Assembly (NCBI RefSeq): GCF_014650035.1
Contig: NZ_BMUE01000008.1
Coordinates: 124,001-188,000 of the forward strand
Direction of reading: 5' to 3'
Origin: Streptomyces lucensis JCM 4490
GTDB lineage: Bacteria; Actinomycetota; Actinomycetes; Streptomycetales; Streptomycetaceae
Length of the DNA: 64,000 nt
Part shown: positions 26,064-33,513 of the stretch, piece after piece
How the letters are laid out: every line of letters begins with the position of its first letter
How positions within the stretch are numbered: the stretch's first letter is position 1
The notes under the pieces: model-generated
Database searches by the model: none
Seen by the model: the letters and a program-made list of their open reading frames with translations, nothing else
Told to the model about the DNA's origin: nothing
Program-made: the position numbers and the translations under genes

Positions 26064-27009
26064 AGGCGCAGGGCGACGTCGGCAGAGGCCACCGCCGGAG
26101 ATGACTCCGAGCGCGGGATCGTCGGGATCGCCGCCGAGGAACGGCTCGGCGGCGGGCTGGGGCCATGCCACACGTGCCCCCGGGCTGCGACGCCAGGAGG
26201 AGCGGATTTCTCGACGGTCGGATGTGGCACACCACTGGGCCAGGCAGCCCGGCCTGGATCAACGACGAACCCACCCCTTACGGGCAGACGCCGCGCCCCA
26301 TCGACCACCAGCATCCACACTTCACCCAGCTCCCCCCCGACCGGTGCGAAGGAGCTACGGGCGCGGGAAACAGCCCGCCAGCGAGCACGTCGGACACCGC
26401 CCGCCCCATGCCGGCCACCGATGAGCGCACTGGCACTGGCCCTCATGTCACCTTCCAGCCCGGGGACACATCGCGGCGCTCTGCGTGGCGAAGCCGCAGA
26501 GCACTGACAGCGTGAGACAGGACACACAGCCGTGAGGCTTCCGATCAAACCAAACGGAGACGTATGTTCCGTTTCACCCCGCGTCGGCGCCGCCCCAAGA
26601 GGCGCGCCCGGGTCCGCCGGCCCTAGCTAGACGGCGGGCCCCGCGGGGGCCAAGCGCCAGACCATGGAGTCCGAGAAGGACGCCCTGCGTGTGACTGCAC
26701 AGCCCACGCGCACAGCCCACGCTCTCCAGAGCAGAGGTGCTGCGGCCACAGTGGCAGCCGGGCTTGAACATCCAGAGTCGCCAACAGCCATCGCAACGTG
26801 ATCCCACCTCGTGGTGTGGTCCAGCTTGGCGACGGAACGCCAGCGGCCGCCCTAGCCTGGGCGTCGCACGTGAACGATGAGCCGCCGAGACTGAGACTGC
26901 ACCGTTTCACCCGTCGCGTGGTGGTCCAGCAGACGCACGGCATCCCTCGCCCAGGCCACACCGCTCAGGTGGTGGGGCGGGCAGTGCGGCTGGTTCCGGA
27001 CCGCCGGGG
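26064..27009. other. Long stretch without a convincing gene
   Basis: Open frames exist on both strands at 26030-26550 but show no recognisable family, no ribosome binding site and proline/arginine/serine-rich shadow composition. Only a possible micro-ORF at 26564-26626 stands out. The stretch is probably decayed DNA. Confidence 0.45.
26564..26626 (+). CDS. Possible 20-residue arginine-rich micropeptide
   Basis: ATG 26564 follows ACGGAGAC (GGAG five bases upstream) and encodes MFRFTPRRRRPKRRARVRRP, a peptide with ten arginines and two lysines among 20 residues. In GC-rich DNA such peptides arise easily by chance, so this is reported only because it is isolated, has a plausible ribosome binding site and ends at tandem TAG codons (CCCTAGCTAG). 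Confidence 0.2.
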   Translation: MFRFTPRRRRPKRRARVRRP

Positions 27010-27225
27010 GTGGCCGAGTCCGCGCTGCCGACGGAATACCAGCGCATCCTGGACGCCGTACGGCAACCCGCCGGCCCGGTCGTGACCCGGCAGATCGGCG
27101 AGCTGCTGGGCTTGGACACCGCGGTGCGGGGCAAGCCGGAGCCGCTGCGCGGAGAGCTGACGAGGCTGGCCGACCACGGCCGGCTACGCGAACGGCCCGA
27201 CGTGAAGTTCACCATCCGCCCGTGA
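27010..27225 (+). CDS. Small winged-helix-like protein (possibly a truncated C-terminal domain)
   Basis: The 71 residues from GTG 27010 read as a compact helical unit: LPTEYQRILDAVRQPAGPVV, TRQIGELLGLDT, RGKPEPLRGELTRLADHGRL, then VKFTIRP. This resembles the module found in many Streptomyces proteins, often linked to mobile elements, in which a QR-ILxxV helix is followed by a wing-like GRLRERPDVKF. The frame is open upstream without a good start, so it may be the surviving tail of a larger gene. The region 27226-27437 is empty. Confidence 0.5.
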   Translation: MAESALPTEYQRILDAVRQPAGPVVTRQIGELLGLDTAVRGKPEPLRGELTRLADHGRLRERPDVKFTIRP

Positions 27226-27437
27226 TCGGCCCGCACGGCGGCGGAGCGTGACCGAGGTGCCCCCGGTGGCTGTAAGAATTGCGCGAAGAAGATCAAAGAG
27301 CGCGCCGGAGACACCGCGTCCCCGTCCCGCCCGCGCCGTCTACCTCCTGCGCGCCCTCACCGGGCTGACGAACCTCGACGCCCCACTGCCAGATGAACTA
27401 CACGGCGGACGGGGACGTCTGCGCACGGGGGTCGTGG

Positions 27438-28109
27438 CTATTCGCCCAGCAGAAGAATCTCCAAAAATTTTTGCGGGGCGTCCCTCCAGACGTCGTGTCC
27501 ACTGTCCAGGGTGTGGACGCGCCAGGTCGGGTCGTTGGCCAGCCGGTCTCGGACGGGGGTGAAGGGCGTGCCATCCCACCCGGACAGATACACGTAGTCG
27601 AGGGTCCTGACGTCACGCAGACCGGCCCCGTCCAGCCGGATCCGCTGGAGGAAAGAGGCCAGTGGATGTGCCGTCACGCGCGGGTCGCTGCCGGACGGTG
27701 GCTGGACCGCGTATCCGTCCGCCGCCGCGCCGTCCAGGAACAGGCCGCGGTAGGAATCGGTGGTCAGGTCCCAACAGGACTGGCCGTCCTCGGGTACGTA
27801 AGCGTCGGCGTAAACCAGGCGGCGCACCACGCCGGAAGGGGCGCGGTCGGCGGCACCGGTGATCACCATGCCGCCGTAGCTGTGCCCGACGAGAACGGCG
27901 TCACAGACCTCCTCGGAAGCGAGTACGGCGAGCACGTCGTCGATGTGGGTGTCGAGATTGACGTTGGTGGAGTTCAGGTGGGCGCGGTCGCCGACACCGG
28001 TGGGGGTAACAGTCAGCGCCCGGTGTCCAGCGGTGCGCAGCCGTTCGGCCAAGCCGGAGAAGTACCAGCCGCCGCGCCAGCCGCCGGGAACTAGAACAAA
28101 GGTTGTCAT
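27438..28109 (-). CDS. Alpha/beta-fold hydrolase (salicylate-esterase/MenH-like)
   Basis: The product has 223 residues. The oxyanion loop is VLVPGGWRGGW, the nucleophile elbow GHSYGG (Ser about residue 95), and the catalytic His lies in LDSGHDVW near the C-terminus. The compact lid and the start MTTFVLVPGGW fit the alpha/beta_hydrolase_6 group that includes plant-type methyl-ester esterases and bacterial polyketide-tailoring esterases. ATG 28109 is preferred to the start seven codons upstream because the fold begins within three residues. It stands alone on the minus strand. Confidence 0.9.
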   Translation of the reverse strand: MTTFVLVPGGWRGGWYFSGLAERLRTAGHRALTVTPTGVGDRAHLNSTNVNLDTHIDDVLAVLASEEVCDAVLVGHSYGGMVITGAADRAPSGVVRRLVYADAYVPEDGQSCWDLTTDSYRGLFLDGAAADGYAVQPPSGSDPRVTAHPLASFLQRIRLDGAGLRDVRTLDYVYLSGWDGTPFTPVRDRLANDPTWRVHTLDSGHDVWRDAPQKFLEILLLGE

Positions 28110-28572
28110 GCAGCCATGAACCATGCCCACGAGACGCTGATTCCCTCACGGGCACGGGTAGTTCGCACCCCACCTGTGAACCGGCCACCCACTTGATCGG
28201 CGAACCGATGGACGCGGGCGATCCGGTCGCCGTTCCGGTTTCGGACATGCACGTGGATGGTGTGGTCCTGCGACGGCTCGTCCTGGTAGAGGTCCCGGGA
28301 AGGCCGTGCCCGCAGCGGACGTGACTGAGCTGTTCGACGGCCTGGCGGCGGTCGCGCAGTCGTCTCACAGGCCGGTGTGGTGCTCTTGGTCGAGACGATC
28401 AAGCAGGAGGTAGGAACCCGATTCGCTTCTTTACCTGGAAAGCGTCTCCGATCCTGACTACCACATACCTGAATCAGATGCGCTTTAAGGCACGGCGTGT
28501 GCAGCTGCGTTGGCGGCACCCGAGACGGACAATATGTCGCGGTGGCAAGCAGGCAGTCGAATGGGAGGTACC
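28110..28572. other. Intergenic region, no gene seen
   Basis: This region lies between the divergent hydrolase and the membrane repeat protein. Short frames are present but none is recognisable. Confidence 0.45.
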
Positions 28573-29127
28573 GTGTCGAAGGACGAAAGCGCCTCACCGC
28601 CCCCGGATGAACCAGAACAATCGGGCACGGCAGAGGAGCCCACCGTCACGGCGGAGAGGGTCAATGAATTGGTCCAAGCACTGCCCGATGGCGCGAAGCC
28701 CGATCTTGCCGCTGCCCTCGTCGAAGGAATCAGCACGCGAGAGCAGCAACAAGCGGTCTTTGGCCGTGTAGTCAACGCATTGCCCGATGAAGGGAAGCCT
28801 GACCTAGCCGCTGTCCTCATCAACGGCATGGACACAGAAGAGCAGAAAAAGGCCGCTGCTGGGCGCGCAGTTGAAGCCCTGGAACCGGAGCAGCGCCAGC
28901 AACTGGCCCGTACCGTCCTGGGCCAGCCCGATCCGAAGACAACGCAGGTCCTGTGGTACATGGTCGTGTCAACATTGGCCGCCACGGTCTTCGTCTTCGG
29001 AGTTTTGGCGTTCGTGCTCATCGAACAGAAGAATTCAGCGGAAGCCCCGCTCGCTCTCGCCACCACCGCCCTCGGAGGCGTGGTGGGCCTCGTTGCCACC
29101 AGCCCGGGGAGCAATCCCTCAAACTGA
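28573..29127 (+). CDS. Membrane protein with three tandem helical repeats
   Basis: The product has 184 residues. After an acidic, proline-rich N-terminus come three related units of about 30-35 residues: VNELVQALPDGAKPDLAAAL; VVNALPDEGKPDLAAVLING; and the shorter AVEALEPEQRQQLARTVLG. They are separated by STREQQQ and DTEEQKK linkers. Two hydrophobic helices close the protein (LWYMVVSTLAATVFVFGVLA and LALATTALGGVVGLVA). GTG 28573 follows GGGAGG. I do not recognise the family; the repeats look like a helical adaptor anchored at the membrane. A hairpin follows at 29146. Confidence 0.7.
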   Translation: MSKDESASPPPDEPEQSGTAEEPTVTAERVNELVQALPDGAKPDLAAALVEGISTREQQQAVFGRVVNALPDEGKPDLAAVLINGMDTEEQKKAAAGRAVEALEPEQRQQLARTVLGQPDPKTTQVLWYMVVSTLAATVFVFGVLAFVLIEQKNSAEAPLALATTALGGVVGLVATSPGSNPSN

Positions 29128-29145
29128 ACTGCAGCAGCCTACGAC

Positions 29146-29165
29146 GGCCCCCTTTGCCGGGGGCT
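29146..29165 (+). terminator. Terminator-like hairpin
   Basis: GCCCCC (29147-29152) pairs with GGGGGC (29159-29164) around TTTGCC, extended by a G-T pair. It lies 19 bases after the membrane-protein stop. Confidence 0.5.
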
Positions 29166-29865
29166 GGGGCTCAGAAACGGCCACACACCTTCGACCCGAA
29201 ACTCCACCGGATGGCGTGATCGGACCCTGCTGGCAAGCACCGAGCACAAAATGCCACCGAAGGCGACCGGAAACGCCTTGCCGACAGGACGCATATGCCG
29301 CTCGGCCACCAGCAAGAAGCGCCATCAACGACGGGTTCCGTGGGCGCCGGCGTCTCATCGCGGCACCCACACCATGAAATCGGCGTCCTCAGCCTTCAGC
29401 GCGTTGGAGACCACCCATGCATCCGCCTGCGGCTGAGGACGTACGCGCCGCCGACATCACAGGCCGTCGAACGGGAGTGCTGCGAAGGTCGGCTGCCGGT
29501 GTTCGCGGCTTGCGACGCGGGAGCGTGTGAGGGAACGTTGACTTGGATGATTTCGCGTCCTGGGGCGGCGATCTCAAGTGATCTTGAGAGGCGGCTATGA
29601 ACCCTGCCTGGCAGACACGTCACAACCCGGCTCTTGATCAGTGTCTGCCCAGGATCCAGCACGCCGAGCCTCCCGCGTTTTCGCCTCCTTCGCACCAATG
29701 GCCACAGCATCAGCGGTGCGGTTCCCAAGCCGCCGCACGGGAACAACCGTCGGAGCCTGACCGGGAAGCACGGCACAGCCTCCATCCTCGTCCGGACCAG
29801 CGGGCGGCAGGCTGGGCGGTCCTCGTCAGACAGACCCGGAACGACGAGAAGACAGGTGGAATGTC
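29166..29865. other. Intergenic region, no gene seen
   Basis: Apart from the terminator just before it, this 700-base stretch has no frame with a recognisable family or ribosome binding site on either strand. Confidence 0.45.
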
Positions 29866-30630
29866 ATGGACATGAATGGTGGCCACACGCATCACCCCCA
29901 CGAACCGGCAGAAGCCGATCCCCCTGCTCGCCATGGCATGGCGGTGGTGGGGAACGGGCCTGTCTTCATGTCCCATCTGCCGATGACTCATCGCCCGCAC
30001 AACTACCAGGTGATCCTGAACGTGACCCTCGGTTCCCTCGACAGCGCCTATCTCGACGACCGGAAGGCACACCCGGAAGCCAGGCTCTACACGTTCGCAC
30101 CCGAACCATTCGTGCTCCCTGACCTGTTTCCCGGAAAAACCGGCGAACCTGCCCGCAGGTCGTTCACCGGAAGCCTGTTCCGTAATCATTTCGAACAGCC
30201 TCCCGCTCATCCCGAGACACCTTTCGAGATCTCCTCCGACGTCACGGTGGACGTCGTCGATGTGATCGTCCACAACAGATTCGCTTCGGACACCCGACAG
30301 CCCGAAGAACTGATGTACATACTCTTCGGACGGGGACAAGAGCGGTTCCTGGCGCATCGGATCACCGGCCCCTTCACACGTACGAACCGTAAGGAGTTCG
30401 ACCATCTCCTGGCGATCGACCTCAAGGGCCCACAGATTTCGGACGACCAGTTGCGCCAAGGGGTCGAGGTCACTGTGACCGGTCGTTCCAATCAGCCCGG
30501 TGCGAAGCTGAGGGAAACCGAGAAGGTCGCCGCCGTCGCCGTGGTCGACGGCCACAACGTACCGGTCGAGATAGACGTCAGATCCGAGGAGTATTTCGAA
30601 ACCGACGACTTGACGCCTGACCCTCACTGA
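29866..30630 (+). CDS. Conserved hypothetical protein (His-rich N-terminus)
   Basis: This 254-residue soluble protein begins MDMNGGHTHHPHEPAEAD, a possible metal-binding tail. A beta-rich core starts MAVVGNGPVFMSHLPMTHRP and includes RLYTFAPEPFVLPDLFPGK and SFTGSLFRNHFEQPP. Proteins with this core occur in actinobacteria and cyanobacteria, but I know of no assigned function. No signal peptide or membrane helix is present. Codon usage is normal for the genome. The start is the first ATG; the conserved core could also start at ATG 29938. Confidence 0.75.
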   Translation: MDMNGGHTHHPHEPAEADPPARHGMAVVGNGPVFMSHLPMTHRPHNYQVILNVTLGSLDSAYLDDRKAHPEARLYTFAPEPFVLPDLFPGKTGEPARRSFTGSLFRNHFEQPPAHPETPFEISSDVTVDVVDVIVHNRFASDTRQPEELMYILFGRGQERFLAHRITGPFTRTNRKEFDHLLAIDLKGPQISDDQLRQGVEVTVTGRSNQPGAKLRETEKVAAVAVVDGHNVPVEIDVRSEEYFETDDLTPDPH

Positions 30631-30837
30631 CGGGCCGCCACCGGCCTGCGAACACTGGCCGAGCAACCGCAGGCGTGACAGTTCCGTGCACGGCGCCCGT
30701 ACGCCACACACGGCTGCACACTCGCCCCGCTTCGGGACAATGCTTCCAGCCAGGCAGCCTTGCTGGTGACCTGCGTCAGACAGTTGCAACGCACCCGCCG
30801 CGGCAACTCTGCCGCCCAACCCGGCGAGGTCACAGCA

Positions 30838-31155
30838 CTAGTCGTCGAACTCAAAGCCCGTATTCGCCGCACGGGCAATGATGTCGCGGACGGCCTCGGG
30901 GCTCGTGACGATGGATCCGACGGCCGTCTTGAGTCGCGCGAGGTCCCTCGAACTCCCAACCGCGCAGAACATGCCGGCCTCGCTGTTGAAATCGAGGCGC
31001 TCGGCAATATCCGGCCAGGCAAACCGCACGAGACCTTCCCAGAAGTACCCGTTCGGTTCGTGTCCGGCGGCAACTACTGCGGCATCGGCGACCAAGCCGC
31101 CGGCATCCCACGTCAGCGAGCGCTCGCCGTCGAGGTCCTGCAGGTGGATGGTCAC
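30838..31155 (-). CDS. Imm51-family immunity protein (orphan)
   Basis: This 105-residue protein starts at GTG 31155. Hallmarks of Imm51 are GHEPNGYFWEGLVRFAW, FNSEAGMFCAVGSSRDLARL and the acidic end ANTGFEFDD. Imm51 proteins neutralise nuclease or other toxins of polymorphic/contact-dependent toxin systems by direct binding in the cytoplasm. No toxin gene is visible on either side, so it may be an orphan protecting against neighbours, or what is left of a toxin-immunity locus. The N-terminus is slightly shorter than usual. The 207 bases between the previous gene and this one are empty. Confidence 0.78.
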   Translation of the reverse strand: MTIHLQDLDGERSLTWDAGGLVADAAVVAAGHEPNGYFWEGLVRFAWPDIAERLDFNSEAGMFCAVGSSRDLARLKTAVGSIVTSPEAVRDIIARAANTGFEFDD

Positions 31156-31474
31156 GGCGCGATCCTCTCACGCCCAGTGCACACCGCTCGTCCAGTCCCG
31201 CCGGACCGGCGTGAGCCGCAGCGCAGGCACCCGATCCTGCTGACGGTGCTTTCGCAGTCCGCCACCGATGTGGAGGAGCCCGGCTTCGCGCCAGCACGAT
31301 GGATCCGCTTTGAGCTGGGATTTCAAAAAACGTCGAAGGTTTCTCCAAGGTGGCTGTGTGACGTTGGTGGCGGGGAAAGCCCAGGAGCTTGATCAGGGAC
31401 TGGGCTGCTCAGAAATCCGTTCCGCGCCGAGATACTCGTCGCGTTTCCGTACCTTGATCGACAAGGAGTCTGTC
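31156..31474. other. Intergenic region between divergent genes
   Basis: This stretch contains a rare A-run (TTTCAAAAAACG, near 31320) and the Shine-Dalgarno sequence AAGGAG at 31463-31468 of the following gene. No gene was recognised. Confidence 0.4.
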
Positions 31475-31882
31475 GTGGCATCCAGAATTGCCCGTACGAT
31501 CGCCGTCGCTGCCGCGGGCGCCGGCCTCGCCCTATCCCTTGCCGGCTCCGCCCAGGCGAACGACGGCGGCGGCTCATACAGCGCCCGTCTCGCTGACGGC
31601 TGCGGCTCTACCAGCGGCACTTACCACTGGTACGACTCAGTCGTCTACAACGGCAAGCCGTCCTTCCGGACCAACTGGGATTTCGACCTCTGGGACCTGT
31701 GCTCCACCAACGGATACGCCGTAAGCCTCTACAGGAAGTACAGCAAGTGGAACGGCAGCGCCTGGGTCAATGACGGGAGCTACCACAAGATGGCTGCTTC
31801 GGGGTCTGAAACCAAGGTCGCCGACGTCCGCATCTTCCTGTGCGAGGTCGGCCGCCCCTCCACCTGTGTGGGCATTTCCTAG
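31475..31882 (+). CDS. Small secreted cysteine-containing protein
   Basis: The product has 135 residues from GTG 31475, with AAGGAG six bases upstream. A signal peptide (ARTIAVAAAGAGLALSLAGS, cleavage after AQA) is followed by about 105 mature residues rich in Tyr, Trp, Ser and Gly. There are four cysteines (DGCGS, DLCSTN, FLCEVG, STCVG), enough for two disulfides. The pattern suggests a stable extracellular beta-rich domain; no catalytic motif is apparent. A very strong terminator follows after seven bases. Function not recognised. Confidence 0.82.
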   Translation: MASRIARTIAVAAAGAGLALSLAGSAQANDGGGSYSARLADGCGSTSGTYHWYDSVVYNGKPSFRTNWDFDLWDLCSTNGYAVSLYRKYSKWNGSAWVNDGSYHKMAASGSETKVADVRIFLCEVGRPSTCVGIS

Positions 31883-31888
31883 CCACCA

Positions 31889-31925
31889 CCACGGCGGGCC
31901 GGGCGCTGAGCCCGGCCCGCCGTGG
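31889..31925 (+). terminator. Strong intrinsic hairpin after the secreted-protein gene
   Basis: CCACGGCGGGCCGGGC (31889-31904) and GCCCGGCCCGCCGTGG (31910-31925) form a perfect 16-base stem with the loop GCTGA. Symmetry means it could stop transcription from either side. Confidence 0.9.
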
Positions 31926-31975
31926 CCCTGCAGGGGCCTGCCGGTGTTCCTCGTGGAACTTCTCGGCACAGTACT

Positions 31976-32056
31976 GGCCTGGGCACCTACCGCTCGGTGG
32001 TCGAGAGGACGTTTACGGAACTCGCCTGCTGCCTCATCACCCACCGGCGGCTCAGG
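31976..32056 (+). pseudogene. IS5-type transposase scrap with internal deletion
   Basis: The frame reads GLGTYRSVVERTF and jumps directly to ELACCLITHRRLR. In intact IS5-family transposases these two blocks (catalytic Glu region and C-terminal helix) are separated by roughly 25-30 residues. Only about 27 codons remain, without ends or target repeats. Confidence 0.6.
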
Positions 32057-32089
32057 ACGCTGTGCTGGCCTTCGAGGACCAGCGGGGTC

Positions 32090-32305
32090 TCAGAGACCCT
32101 GAAGGCAATAGCAGACGAGTTCGAGCGCCGGCACGGCTTTCCCCAGGGAGTCAACGAGGTCCGGCTGGCCGACCACGCCGACCAGGCCGCAGGTCGCACT
32201 CTCGCCCAGGTCAGCCTCGTCCCCGCCGACCTGGTCACCTTCTACGACAGCATCGGCGAGGCCACCTGGGCGGACGTCGGCAACGGCTACTTCGTTGACC
32301 CGGCG
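32090..32305 (+). pseudogene. SMI1/KNR4 (SUKH) immunity-type domain fragment
   Basis: The 72 codons read SETLKAIADEFERRHGFPQG to VPADLVTFYDSIGEATWADV and GNGYFVDPA. This matches the first half of the SUKH/SMI1-KNR4 fold (LPxDLxxFYxxIxEVxxxDVxNGYFIHP). It is fused in frame to the transposase scrap and lacks its own start and its C-terminal half. SUKH proteins are common immunity proteins of bacterial toxin systems. Confidence 0.55.
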
Positions 32306-32429
32306 AGCAGTTGTCAGATCCTGTGGATCTGGTCCACGCGGCCGGGCGTCAGTTGGTTCAGAACCGAGTCCGGTCTCACAGGGTGGTGCTCGCCTGCCGT
32401 ATGGCGGATGAGCTGCTAACTTCCGCGTC

Positions 32430-33371
32430 ATGGCGAACCAGAGCGACGGCACAGATCTACGAAGCCGGGTGGCCGATGCCGACAGCGGTGTCCTGTTGTT
32501 CGGCATCACGCCGCCCCGCCTGAGCAACACTCCCGAGCGGATCCGGGAGATCACCGCAGCCACCCTGGCACGGTTGGAGTCCCTCGATGTCGACGGCCTG
32601 GCGCTGTACGACATCGACGATGAGAGCGACCGTAATCCGGCGCAGCGGCCGTTTCCGTACCTGCCGACCATCGACCCTGCCGTGTACCACGCGGACTATC
32701 TCGGCAAGTGGAACCGCCCGGTGGTCGTCTACCGGTGCGTCGGCAAGTACTCCCGGACGGAGCTGCGGACCTGGCTGCGGACGGCCGACGCCGACCGGCT
32801 GCTCGGCGTCTTCGTCGGCGCGTCCTCGAAGGGGAAGGCGGTGAGGACCAGCCTGTCCGAGGCGCAGGACCTGCGCCGCGATGTCCGCCCAGACCTGCTG
32901 CTCGGTGGCGTGGCCATCACCGAACGCCCCGAGGAGCATCTGCGGCTCGTCGCCAAGCAGGTGGCCGGATGCGCGTACTTCATCTCGCAGGTCATCTACA
33001 GCGCCGACGCGGCGAAAAGCATGGTCTCCGACTACTACTACGCCTGCCGCGAGCGGGACCTCGAACCGAGGCCCGTCCTGTTCACGCTCTCGGTGTGCGG
33101 CTCGGTCAAGACGCTGGCGTTCCTCCAATGGCTCGGCGTCGACGTCCCGCGCTGGCTGGAGAACTCCCTGCGCCATGCGGACGACACCCTGGCCGAGTCA
33201 TACCAGCACTGCTTGGCGAACGCCCGGGACCTGATCGGCTTCTGCCGCAAGCTCGGCATGCCGTTCGGCTTCCTCGTGGAGAGCGTGTCCATCCGCAAGG
33301 TCGAGATCGACGCCTCGGTCGCCCTGGCCCACGAGCTCAGCAGGCTGCTCGGACGAGGTACACCCTTGTGA
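32430..33371 (+). CDS. Methylenetetrahydrofolate reductase-like TIM-barrel protein
   Basis: This 313-residue cytoplasmic protein has barrel-like segments: LLFGITPPRLSNTPERIREI, GLALYDIDDESDRN, RPVVVYRCVGKYS, DLLLGGVAITERP and CAYFISQVIYSADAA. This is the arrangement of MTHFR (FAD-containing reduction of methylene-THF), where the strands GGVxIxER and xxFxTQ line the flavin site. Identity to canonical MetF appears low, and the conserved end VESVSIRKVEIDASV is typical of a separate actinobacterial group, so the substrate is uncertain. No ribosome binding site better than GCGTC precedes ATG 32430. It converges with the SARP gene at 33514. Confidence 0.65.
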   Translation: MANQSDGTDLRSRVADADSGVLLFGITPPRLSNTPERIREITAATLARLESLDVDGLALYDIDDESDRNPAQRPFPYLPTIDPAVYHADYLGKWNRPVVVYRCVGKYSRTELRTWLRTADADRLLGVFVGASSKGKAVRTSLSEAQDLRRDVRPDLLLGGVAITERPEEHLRLVAKQVAGCAYFISQVIYSADAAKSMVSDYYYACRERDLEPRPVLFTLSVCGSVKTLAFLQWLGVDVPRWLENSLRHADDTLAESYQHCLANARDLIGFCRKLGMPFGFLVESVSIRKVEIDASVALAHELSRLLGRGTPL

Positions 33372-33513
33372 AGCCGGGCACGAACGTGCGGCTGTCGAAT
33401 CCCGCGACGGCAGTTTCTCGAGCTGCTGGAGCGATCCCTGACACGGTTCGTCGCCAACGGGGAGCCGGGATACCTGTAGCTGGTGCTTCAGCTGTTCATC
33501 GCGTTAGCCGCTG

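Noticed and set aside
26030..26548. Overlapping open frames of 116-183 codons on both strands.
   Set aside because: Composition typical of GC-rich noise, no recognisable domain and no Shine-Dalgarno sequence.
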